Below, piece by piece: positions 56,749-64,000 of a stretch of DNA of 64,000 nt (positions are counted from its first letter, which is position 1; each line of letters starts with the position of its first letter). Position numbers and translations under genes: made by a program. The stretch spans positions 372,001 through 436,000 of the forward strand of contig NZ_UETC01000002.1 in assembly GCF_900116765.1 (NCBI RefSeq), written 5' to 3'. A model generated the notes under the pieces. The model was not told where the DNA came from. It did not search any database and was given only the letters and a program-made list of their open reading frames with translations. The stretch comes from Jannaschia seohaensis (lineage in GTDB: Bacteria; Pseudomonadota; Alphaproteobacteria; Rhodobacterales; Rhodobacteraceae).

Positions 56749-58233
56749 ATGACCCGATCCGCAAAGAACGCCGCCCTCCGGGCCTGGGCCCGGTGGCGCG
56801 CGGTCCTGCTGCACATCTCCGCGCCCAAGCTGCTCTTGATGGGCTATCTCAGCTACATGCTCCTGGGTTGGGCACTGTTGTCGCTGCCCGTGGCGCAGGC
56901 GGTGCCGATCTCGGCCATCGACACGCTCTTCATCGCGACCTCGGCGGTCTCGACGACCGGCCTCGCCACCATCGACCCGGGCGGCAGCTTTACGTTCTTC
57001 GGGGAGGCGGTTCTCCTTCTAATGATCCAGATGGGCGGCTTGGGCTATATGACGATCGGCGGCTTCTTGGCGCTGCACCTCGCCAACCGCTTCGACCGGC
57101 TGCGCGCCGAGACGACACGCCGGGCCTTCAATCTGCCCGACACCGTCGAACCGGCGGCCTTCGTCAAGGCCGTGGTCGTCTTCACCCTGATCTGCGAGGC
57201 CATCGGCGCGGCGGCGCTCTGGATCATATTCTCGGCCGAAGGGATCGAGGGGGCGCTCTGGTCGGCGATCTTCCATTCGGTCTCGGCGTTCGCGACGGCA
57301 GGCTTCAGCCTCAACCCGACCTCCTTCGAGAACTTCGCGGATCGTCCCGGCCTTGTCCTGACGTTTTCGGCGCTGTCCCTGCTGGGGGCGATGGGCTTTC
57401 TGATCGTGGTGGACTTCTGGCGCACCCTGACCGGGCGGACCCGCTATCTCGGCTTCACCTCCAAGGTGATCTGGCGCATCACGCTCAGCTTTCTGGTGAT
57501 CGGAACCGCCCTGCTCTTCGTGGCGGAGCCGAGCTACCGGGGGATGGCGCCCGAGGATCGGCTGATGGCCAGCTTTTTTCAGGTTATGACGGCCTCGACG
57601 ACCGTGGCCTTCAACAGCACGCCCATCGGCGCGCTGGCGCCGGCGGTGCTTGTGGTGATGCTCTTTCTGATGATCGTCGGCGCATCGCCGGCGGGCACGG
57701 GCGGCGGGCTCAAGACCACGTCCTTCGCGGCGCTCGTGGGCCTGGTCCGATCCACGCTCAAGGGGCGCGACCGGGTGCGGTTCTCCAAGCGAGAGATCCC
57801 GGACGAACGGCTCTAGACCGCGACGGCCTCGCTGGCCTTCTACATGGGGCTGCTGCTGATCGCGACCTTTCTGCTCTTGCTGTCCGATCCGGGGCTACCC
57901 TTCGAGGCGGTCATGTTCGAGGCGGTCTCGGCGATGGGGACGGTGGGGCTGTCGATGGGCATCACCGGCGAGTTGACGGGGCTGGGAAAGCTGATCGTCA
58001 TCGTCCTGATGACCGCGGGGCGCGTCGGCATCCTGACCTTTGGCATGGCCCTCGCCTCCCATGACGAGAGCCGAGCGGAGGAAGCGGATAACGACCTCGT
58101 CCTGTCAGGGCAGACGCGGCCGGCAAGGTTTGTCCCGAGCGGCCGAGCAACCGACTCCGAGGTCGACCGGGCTGTAGGGTGGGCATCGCCATGCCCACCG
58201 CGGCGAGCGATACCGCGGGGAAGGTGGGCATAG
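56749..58233 (+). pseudogene. TrkH/KtrB-family K+ transporter interrupted by an in-frame amber codon
   Basis: The first 355 residues cover the early selectivity-filter repeats (ATSAVSTTGLATIDPGGSF, FHSVSAFATAGFSLNP, MTASTTVAFNSTPIG, then GTGGGLKTTSF). A TAG at 57814-57816 ends the frame. The same frame then continues with the missing fourth repeat (FEAVSAMGTVGLSMGITGEL, VLMTAGRVGILTFGMALAS) to about 58110. So one base change separates a full-length gene of about 450 codons from two parts. After about 58110 the frame runs into a repeat and no longer looks like the family. No TrkA partner gene is nearby. Confidence 0.85.
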
Positions 58234-58248
58234 CGATGCCCAACCTAC
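58174..58248. repeat. REP-like inverted element (two palindromes)
   Basis: GTAGGGTGGGCATCGCCATG begins the first palindrome (58174-58199) and the second (58223-58248) ends CCCAACCTAC. The arms mirror each other, so the whole is a composite inverted element of the REP/RAYT-substrate type. The rest of the gap to 58476 holds no gene. Confidence 0.65.
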
Positions 58249-58476
58249 GGCACTCCGCCAGGCCGGTCGGAGGGGCGAAGGCCCCACAACGCGCTCCTGG
58301 CCAATCCCGCCCCCACTGCCGCATCGCCATGTCTCCGGCCCAGCAGAGAAAACCGCACGCGCCGAACCCGGGAGGACGAGCACCCTCAGCCCGGCCCGAT
58401 GCATGGCCCCAAGCCGGGTTTACCTTGCTGGGGGCAGCGTCCATCATTCGCCCATCTTCTATCTCAGAGGCCGCCA

Positions 58477-58902
58477 ATGGACCTTCGCCCTCTCGACGAC
58501 ACCGTCTCCGTCGCCCCCCAGCTCGATCCCGAGGACATGGCAACGCTGGCCGCGGACGGCGTTACGACGATCATCTGCAACCGCCCCGATGCGGAGGTGG
58601 CGCCCTCCCACCAGGCCGCGGCGATGCAGGCGGCGGCGGAAGCGGCGGGCATGGCCTTCACGTTCAATCCCGTGGCGATGCCCCATCTGACCCTGGATAC
58701 GGTCGAAGAGCAGGCCGACGCCATCGCCGGCGCCGACGGCAAGGTGGTCGCCTATTGCGCCTCGGGCACGCGCTCGGCGGTGCTCTGGGCGTTGGCTGTG
58801 GCGGGAAAGATGCCGGCAGACGACATTCTCGTCGCCTGCCGGTCGGCGGGATATCAGCTCGACGGGCTTCGGCCGCAGATCGAACAGCTGGCCCAGGGCT
58901 AG
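58477..58902 (+). CDS. TIGR01244 family sulfur transferase/phosphatase
   Basis: 141 residues. DDTVSVAPQLDPEDMATLAA, TTIICNRPDAEVAPSHQ and the CX5R catalytic loop YCASGTRSAVLWAL. The dual-specificity-phosphatase-like fold is related to Blh/rhodanese-type proteins acting on persulfides. ATG at 58477. Cytoplasmic; substrate unknown. Confidence 0.85.
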   Translation: MDLRPLDDTVSVAPQLDPEDMATLAADGVTTIICNRPDAEVAPSHQAAAMQAAAEAAGMAFTFNPVAMPHLTLDTVEEQADAIAGADGKVVAYCASGTRSAVLWALAVAGKMPADDILVACRSAGYQLDGLRPQIEQLAQG

Positions 58903-59152
58903 GTGCCCGTCCCCTGCGGTCACGACGCCGACATGCCGACTGCGCCCAGGGGAGCTGCGCGACTCGTCACCTCACCGTAAGCCGTCCGGTCGGATCTCAT
59001 GGAAAGACTGCGACGGTCTTGCCCGAGCGTTTCCGAACGCCTCGACCGTCAAGCGGTCGGTGGCGGGCAAGCCACCCGCTCCGGCGCCGGACCCCGCCCT
59101 TGACCTCGCACGAAGGATACGCCCCAATCCGGGTCAGCGAAGGAGGCGTCAA

Positions 59153-59548
59153 ATGGCAGATCCGCATGACGGGACAGAACAAGGGTCGGCCCGGCCCTTT
59201 GCTCCCGCCTCCAGCGACCCTTCCCGCCGCTGGCACGACATGGGCGGCACCCTCGCCGGACCCGTCCCCGGCGACGAGCACGACTTCGCTCTGTGGGAAA
59301 AACGCGTCGACGCGCTGGTGATCCTGTCCGGGCTCAAGGGCGTGTTCACCGTCGACGGCCTGCGCCGGGTGCTCGAGGACATGGGCGAGGAGGCTTTCGA
59401 GACGATGACCTATTACGAGCGCTGGGTCGCGGCGTTGAACCAGAACCACCTGGAGCAGGGCACCTATACCGTCGCCGAACTGGGCGCGAAGATGGAGGAA
59501 GTCCGCGCCCGCGGCGAGACCTACGCGGATGCCGCCGATGCCTCTTGA
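59153..59548 (+). CDS. Nitrile hydratase/thiocyanate hydrolase subunit (beta N-terminal half)
   Basis: 131 residues. HDMGGTLAGPVPGDEHDFALWEKRVDAL and YYERWVAALNQNHLEQGTYT match the N-terminal half of NHase beta, or the beta subunit of thiocyanate hydrolase (the maturation factor P14K/P15K is also related). AAGGAGG precedes the ATG by 7 bases. First of a three-gene overlap-coupled set. Confidence 0.85.
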   Translation: MADPHDGTEQGSARPFAPASSDPSRRWHDMGGTLAGPVPGDEHDFALWEKRVDALVILSGLKGVFTVDGLRRVLEDMGEEAFETMTYYERWVAALNQNHLEQGTYTVAELGAKMEEVRARGETYADAADAS

Positions 59549-59810
59549 GCCCGGGACCCGCGTCCGCGTGAAGACCATGACCCCTCCGGGCCATATCCGC
59601 ACACCGTTCTACCTGCGCGGCAAGACCGGCGCGGTCGAGCGCGTGCTGGGGCCTTTCGCCAACCCCGAAGAACTGGCCTATGGACAGGACGGGCGCGCGC
59701 TGCCGCTCTACCGCGTCCGGTTCCGCATGGCAGATGTGTGGGCGGACGCCACGACCCCGACCGACACGATCGACGCCGAGATCTACGCCCATTGGCTGGA
59801 GCCCGCCTGA
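59538..59810 (+). CDS. Nitrile hydratase/thiocyanate hydrolase subunit (beta C-terminal, SH3-like half)
   Basis: 90 residues from the ATG at 59538 (an ATG at 59529 is possible). PGTRVRVKTMTPPGHIRTPF and YLRGKTGAVERVLGPFANPE are the SH3-like C-terminal half of NHase beta, equivalent to the alpha subunit of thiocyanate hydrolase. It overlaps the preceding gene by 11 bases. Separate halves instead of one beta chain are the hallmark of three-subunit enzymes. Confidence 0.85.
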   Translation: MPLEPGTRVRVKTMTPPGHIRTPFYLRGKTGAVERVLGPFANPEELAYGQDGRALPLYRVRFRMADVWADATTPTDTIDAEIYAHWLEPA

Positions 59811-60454
59811 TGCCGCATGACCATCCCGACCACGACGACCATCTCAGCCCCTCGGGCCACCCCTACCGGCCCGACCAGGACACCGGCCTGAGCTATTGGC
59901 AGGTCATGGAGATCGCCACCCGCGAACTGATGATCGAGAAAGGCGTCGTGACGGCCGGCGAGGTCGCGGCCCAGGTCGAGGCCATGGACGCCCGCTCGCC
60001 CGCGCAGGGCGCGGCTGTCGTGGCGCGGGCCTGGACCGATCCGGATTTCCGCGAGCGGCTGCTGGCCGATGGCTCCGCCGCCTGTGCGGAGATGGGATTC
60101 GACGTGGGGCCGATGCGGCTGATCGCGGTCGAGAACGACGCGGCCACCCATAACGTCGTCGTCTGCACTCTCTGCTCCTGCTACCCGCGCAACCTGCTCG
60201 GCCTACCGCCGGACTGGTACAAGTCGCGCGCCTATCGGTCCCGCACCGTGCGGGAGCCGCGCAAAGTGCTGGCGGAGTTCGGCCTGGACCTGCCCGAGGA
60301 CGTCACCGTCCGCGTCCACGACTCGACGGCCGACATGCGCTACCTCGTCGTCCCCGCCCGGCCCGCCGGGACCGAGGGGATGGACGAGGTGGCGCTGGCC
60401 GATCTGGTCACGCGGGACTCGATGATCGGGGTGGGCATCGCCAAGACGCCCTGA
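59810..60454 (+). CDS. Nitrile hydratase alpha / thiocyanate hydrolase gamma subunit, cobalt type
   Basis: 214 residues carrying the metal-binding claw C119-T-L-C122-S-C124 (VVVCTLCSCYPRNLLGLPPD). Thr at the second position marks the Co(III) type (Fe-type enzymes have Ser). The N-terminus is His/Asp-rich (HDHPDHDDH), which may help cobalt delivery. TGATG overlap with the previous gene. Substrate is a nitrile, thiocyanate or related compound; motif alone cannot decide. Confidence 0.9.
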   Translation: MPHDHPDHDDHLSPSGHPYRPDQDTGLSYWQVMEIATRELMIEKGVVTAGEVAAQVEAMDARSPAQGAAVVARAWTDPDFRERLLADGSAACAEMGFDVGPMRLIAVENDAATHNVVVCTLCSCYPRNLLGLPPDWYKSRAYRSRTVREPRKVLAEFGLDLPEDVTVRVHDSTADMRYLVVPARPAGTEGMDEVALADLVTRDSMIGVGIAKTP

Positions 60455-60512
60455 GCGTCCCGCGCGCGGGACGCCCGCGCTGGGGCGGCAGGCTGGTCGA
60501 AGGCTTTGCCCT

Positions 60513-61493
60513 TCACCGCCCCCGGATGCGCGGATCGAGCGCGTCGCGCAGGCCGTCGCCCACATAGTTGATCGACAGCACGACGAGGCTGATCGCGAGG
60601 CCGGGCCAGAACACCCGCTCGGGATATTGCTGCAAGTAGGGCACCCCGTCGTTCAGCAGCCGCCCCCAGGTCGGGAAGTCAGGCGGGAATCCCAGCCCGA
60701 GGAAGCTGAGCGCGCTTTCGGTGATGATGGCGGTGGCGATACCGAGCGTGGCAGAGACCATGATCGGAGACAGCACGTTGGGCAGGATGTGGCGCGTGAT
60801 GATCCGTCGCGGCGGCGTGCCGATGGAGCGGGCGGCCAGAACGAATTCGCGTTCCTTGAGCGCCAGCACGTCGCCGCGCACGATCCGAGCGGTCTGCATC
60901 CATGACGTGATGCCGATGGCAGAGACGATCAGGATGAAGATCCCCATCTCGACCCCGAACACGGCCGTCAGCGGCTCCCGGAAGAGGAGCACCATGACGA
61001 GCAGCAGAGGCAGCAGCGGCAGGGCGAGGAACAGGTCGGTCAGGCGCATCAGGAGGCCATCGAGCCGTTTGAAATAGCCCGCCAGCACGCCGATCAGCGT
61101 GCCCAGAACGAGGCTCAGCAGCATCGCCGCCATGCCCACGGCCAGCGAAACCCGCCCGCCCTCGATCATGCGGGCGAAGATGTCCCGGCCCAGCTGATCG
61201 GTGCCGAAAGGGTGGGTGAAGGACATGCCCTGGTTGCGCGACCGGATGTTGGTCTTGGTCGCCTCCAGCGGCCAGAAATACGGACCCAGCACGACCAGCG
61301 CCACGATCAGGATGAAGAACCCCGCCCCGATCAGCGCGCCCTTGTGGCTTCGGAACTGGTCCCAGACGTCCCACCACTGGGAGCGTGCCTCGGTGTTGAG
61401 CAGGACCGGCTCGGTCGCCGCGAGGGAGGCGGAGGCGGCGGTCACGACCGTATCGTTGCCGGAATGGGTCGAAGGGTCTCGAGCGTCAGTCAT
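60513..61493 (-). CDS. ABC transporter permease, OppC/DppC type
   Basis: 326 residues. N-terminal extension, then OppC_N (FRSHKGALIGAGFFILIVAL), THPFGTDQLGRDIFARMIEG, six helices and the EAA loop region LAARSIGTPPRRIITRHILP. It pairs with the OppB-type permease, whose stop it overlaps by 8 bases. ATPase genes should follow beyond this gene but are not seen; the NHase genes are on the opposite strand. Confidence 0.94.
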   Translation of the reverse strand: MTDARDPSTHSGNDTVVTAASASLAATEPVLLNTEARSQWWDVWDQFRSHKGALIGAGFFILIVALVVLGPYFWPLEATKTNIRSRNQGMSFTHPFGTDQLGRDIFARMIEGGRVSLAVGMAAMLLSLVLGTLIGVLAGYFKRLDGLLMRLTDLFLALPLLPLLLVMVLLFREPLTAVFGVEMGIFILIVSAIGITSWMQTARIVRGDVLALKEREFVLAARSIGTPPRRIITRHILPNVLSPIMVSATLGIATAIITESALSFLGLGFPPDFPTWGRLLNDGVPYLQQYPERVFWPGLAISLVVLSINYVGDGLRDALDPRIRGR

Positions 61494-62502
61494 AGCGGAT
61501 CCGGGGGTCGAGGATGCCGTAAAGGACGTCGGCGATCAGATTGAACAGAACGATCAGCACGGCGAAGATGAAGGTCAGGGTCTGCACCATGGGCAGGTCG
61601 TTGGCCTGGATCGCGGTGATCAGAAGCTGCCCGATCCCGTTCACCTTGAACACCTGCTCGGTGATGATCGCACCGCCGAAGATCGCCGGGATGCCCAGGG
61701 CGATCACGGTGACGACCGGGATCATCGAGTTGCGGAGCACATGGACCAGGACGACAGCCGTCTCCTTGAGCCCCTTGGCGCGGGCGGTGCGGACATAGTC
61801 CTGGTTGAGATTGTCGAGCATGGAGGCGCGCATGAAGCGGCTCAGCTGCGACGTGATCTGAAGCGCCAGCACCATCACCGGCAGGAACATCTGCCGGACC
61901 TGGATCACGAAGCTGTCCCAGTCGGTGACCGCGTGGCGGGTATCGTAGATCGAGGGGAACCATTGCAGCTGGACCGCGAAGATGACGATCACGAGCACGC
62001 CCGAGAAGAAGGGCGGGACCGAGAAGCCGACCATGGTCACGAAGGTGCCGGCCTGGTCAAAGATCGAATACTGCTTGTAGGCCGAATAGATCCCCACCGG
62101 GATCGCGATCAGGATGGCGACGACATAAGCGGTCCCGACCACCCAGAGGGTCTGGGGGATGCGCTCGGCGATGGCGATGAAGACGGGCGCGCGGTTCTGC
62201 CAGGAGATGATCCGCAACTCACCCTCGGCGAAGGTCGTGCCGAACATGTGGTCGAAGACGTTGAGCGGCTCGACCCAGAAGAACTGCCGGATCCAGAGCA
62301 GGAAGCGGACGGGGGCGGGCTCGTTGAGGCCCAGCGCCTGGCGCATCTGCTCCTTGACCTCGTCGGGGACCGTGAGGGGGACGTTGGCCATCGGGTCGCC
62401 GGGGGCGAGCTCCAGCAAAAGGAAGATCGCGAGCGCGATGAAGAGCAGCGTCGGTATCGCGAAGAAAAGGCGTCGGATGGTGAAGGTCAGCATGGGCCGC
62501 AT
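61486..62502 (-). CDS. ABC transporter permease, OppB/DppB type
   Basis: 338 residues. Starts FTIRRLFFAIPTLLFIALAI, has the Opp/Dpp large periplasmic loop after helix 1 and the EAA loop YVRTARAKGLKETAVVLVHV. Works with the OppC-type protein and the upstream binding protein in uptake of peptides, nickel or related solutes. Confidence 0.95.
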   Translation of the reverse strand: MRPMLTFTIRRLFFAIPTLLFIALAIFLLLELAPGDPMANVPLTVPDEVKEQMRQALGLNEPAPVRFLLWIRQFFWVEPLNVFDHMFGTTFAEGELRIISWQNRAPVFIAIAERIPQTLWVVGTAYVVAILIAIPVGIYSAYKQYSIFDQAGTFVTMVGFSVPPFFSGVLVIVIFAVQLQWFPSIYDTRHAVTDWDSFVIQVRQMFLPVMVLALQITSQLSRFMRASMLDNLNQDYVRTARAKGLKETAVVLVHVLRNSMIPVVTVIALGIPAIFGGAIITEQVFKVNGIGQLLITAIQANDLPMVQTLTFIFAVLIVLFNLIADVLYGILDPRIRYD

Positions 62503-62513
62503 TCCGTCAGGGG

Positions 62514-62606
62514 GGGCGGGGAAACCCCCGCCCTACCAAAGGGAAGGACCGTCAGCGCGCTGCCGGTCCCGGTCTCGCAGTAGGGCGGGGTTTAACCCCG
62601 CCCTAC
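62514..62606. terminator. Two GC hairpins between SBP and permease genes
   Basis: GGGCGGGG (62514-62521) with CCCCGCCC (62526-62533), and GTAGGGCGGGGTT (62580-62592) with AACCCCGCCCTAC (62594-62606). They share the GTAGGG(C/T)GGG motif with the 58174-58248 element. They likely raise SBP over permease levels. Confidence 0.6.
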
Positions 62607-62614
62607 CAGCGGGA

Positions 62615-64000
62615 TCACCCGCCGATGCGGTACCAGTCGGCGATGTTCCACAGCTCCGAGTCCCAGACGTTCAGCTTGATGCCGCCCAGATCGTTGGCAT
62701 GGGCCGAGAGGCGGCCACGGTGCACGAGCGGGATCCGCGCGCCGTTCATGATCTGCATGTCATTGAGCTGCTTGGCGATCTCGGCGCGCGCCTCGACGCC
62801 CGAAGTGCGGGCGAGTTCGGCCCAGAGCGCGTCATACTCTTCCATGCAGAAGCGCGTGATGTTCTCGCCCTGCCACTGGCTAGCCGGGCTGGGGATCTTG
62901 TTGCAGAGATCGCCGCCCAGATAGGCCTGCGGGTCGGTGCCGTTGAAGGTATTCGCGTACATCTCCACGTCGGCGTAGAACTTCTGGAAGGTGTCGGGCG
63001 AGCCCGCATCCCCGCCGAAGAACACGGAAGCGTTGATGTTGCGTAGCTCGGTCGCGATGCCGATTTCTTCCCACCATTCCTTGATCAGCGCCTGGAAGTC
63101 CTGACGGACGGCGTTGGTCGAGGTCTGGTAGAGGACGCGCAGCTCGACGCCGTCCTTCTCGCGCACGCCGTCGCCATTGCTGTCGACCCAGCCGGCCTCT
63201 TCCAGCTTGGCCTTGGCGCCTTCGAGGTCCTGCGTCGAGCAGTCGATCGTGTCGGAGTTGAAGATCTCCGGCGCGGGCACGAGGTTGCAGGTCACCCGGC
63301 CGGCCTGGCCGTAGCCGATCTCGACCAGCAGCGGCCGGTCGATGGCCATGGACATCGCCTCGTAGACGGCCGGATCCTGGAGGAACGGGTGCGGCCGGAT
63401 GACCGAACGCTCGTCGGGGCCGAGCGCCGGATCGGGGTTGGTGTGGTTGAGCTCGATGCGCTCCACCAGCGGGCCGAAGCCCACGACCGGCTGGCCCTGG
63501 CCGCCCGCTTCCATCTGCGCGATCACCTCGGGGGCGAGTTGCAGGTTCCAGGCGTAGTCGAACTCGCCGGTCTGCATCACGGCACGGCCCGCCGCGTCGG
63601 CGTCGCCGCCGCCCTTGAAGTTGACCGTAGCGAAGGCAGGCTTGTTCGGGTCGCGGTAATTCTCGTTCGCCGCATAGGCGATCACGTCGTTGGTGCGGAA
63701 TTCGGTCACCACGAAGGGGCCGGTGCCGATCGGGCCGAAGTTCTGCTCGGTGCAGGTCGAGACCGCCGCGCCGATGCAGTTCTCGAACTGGGCCTTCTGG
63801 ATGATCGGGCTCTCGCCTCCGACGAAGGCGGTGTAGGGATAGGGGGTCGGCTCCTTGAAGTTGACGACCACGGTCAGGTCATCGGGGGTCTCGACGCTTT
63901 CAACCGGCTCGAACTTGGCGGCCTGGGCGCAGCCGCCCTCGGGATGGGTGCAGTACTCGTAGGTGAACTTCACGTCCTCGGAGGTGAAGGGCGTGCCGTC
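62615..64000 (-). CDS. ABC transporter substrate-binding protein, family 5 (runs off window)
   Basis: The last 462 residues of a peptide/nickel-type binding protein (SBP_bac_5). The frame is open to base 64000 (DGTPFTSEDVKFTYEYC), so the N-terminus with the signal peptide is outside. Typical segments: VVVNFKEPTPYPYTAFVGG, PAVYEAMSMAIDRPLLVEIG, ELRVLYQTSTNAVRQDFQAL. Two paired cysteines in CNLVPAPEIFNSDTIDC. Probably oligopeptide import; ligand unknown. Confidence 0.93.
   Translation of the reverse strand, partial: DGTPFTSEDVKFTYEYCTHPEGGCAQAAKFEPVESVETPDDLTVVVNFKEPTPYPYTAFVGGESPIIQKAQFENCIGAAVSTCTEQNFGPIGTGPFVVTEFRTNDVIAYAANENYRDPNKPAFATVNFKGGGDADAAGRAVMQTGEFDYAWNLQLAPEVIAQMEAGGQGQPVVGFGPLVERIELNHTNPDPALGPDERSVIRPHPFLQDPAVYEAMSMAIDRPLLVEIGYGQAGRVTCNLVPAPEIFNSDTIDCSTQDLEGAKAKLEEAGWVDSNGDGVREKDGVELRVLYQTSTNAVRQDFQALIKEWWEEIGIATELRNINASVFFGGDAGSPDTFQKFYADVEMYANTFNGTDPQAYLGGDLCNKIPSPASQWQGENITRFCMEEYDALWAELARTSGVEARAEIAKQLNDMQIMNGARIPLVHRGRLSAHANDLGGIKLNVWDSELWNIADWYRIGG

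Overview
The window comes from a GC-rich alphaproteobacterium, most likely a marine Rhodobacterales (roseobacter-type) chromosome. The evidence is the gene families and signals together: an F1-ATPase zeta-subunit gene (DUF1476) divergent from purC, a GTTC-N7-GTTC LexA box, a homocysteine methyltransferase and a free-standing corrinoid protein that look like parts of a split MetH, a VPLPA-CTERM protein, a Cuckoo/CcsR-type sRNA with two CCTCCTCCC loops, and a TAXI-type TRAP transporter. There is no rRNA, tRNA, CRISPR, phage or insertion sequence that I can support. Most of the window is ordinary, densely packed chromosome.

Layout. (1) 1-10833 is an amine/amino-acid catabolic region. A minus-strand block holds an Orn/Lys/Arg decarboxylase (cut by the window edge), a nitrilase-family amidohydrolase, a universal stress protein, a fused TRAP permease, its TAXI binding protein and a PuuR-like repressor. 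Divergent from it are a GabT-type transaminase, a second class-III aminotransferase and a carboxymuconolactone-decarboxylase-fold protein. Import, decarboxylation or amide hydrolysis, then transamination under a PuuR-type regulator suggests polyamine/omega-amino-acid use. (2) 10867-13375 holds GNAT, GST and MDR oxidoreductase genes. (3) 13689-17607 holds the corrinoid protein, an apparently SOS-controlled radical SAM (SplB/PA0069-type) gene, an EEP-family protein and the homocysteine methyltransferase. (4) 17818-26303 holds a TerB-like pair, zeta subunit, purC, a LysE exporter, small proteins, DUF1638 and purL. (5) 27119-30630 is a tandem pair of secreted RTX/DUF4114 proteins, the second a clear pseudogene.

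(6) 30708-36399 holds bolA, a Grx4 glutaredoxin, an orphan Flp pilin, a VPLPA-CTERM protein and the conserved yfgM-bamB-der block. (7) 36611-41718 is an RND efflux pair. (8) 42090-42180 is the Cuckoo-type sRNA. (9) 43806-48390 is a nucleoside-salvage run, cdd-deoA-deoB-add-upp, whose first four genes are joined by 4-base overlaps. (10) 48534-58902 holds a YHS protein, a Tat-type MBL hydrolase, gltX, an alpha/beta-hydrolase-OsmC fusion, prpE tightly coupled to a soluble hybrid histidine kinase, a trkH gene broken by an in-frame amber codon, and a TIGR01244 protein. (11) 59153-60454 encodes a three-subunit cobalt-type nitrile hydratase/thiocyanate hydrolase. (12) 60513-64000 is a peptide/nickel-type ABC importer (SBP cut by the edge).

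No wholly new system is certain. The observations most worth following are the LexA box inside the promoter of an apparently leaderless radical SAM gene, the three-gene nitrile-hydratase-like enzyme, the split methionine synthase parts, the Cuckoo sRNA, and the decarboxylase/TRAP/PuuR cluster.
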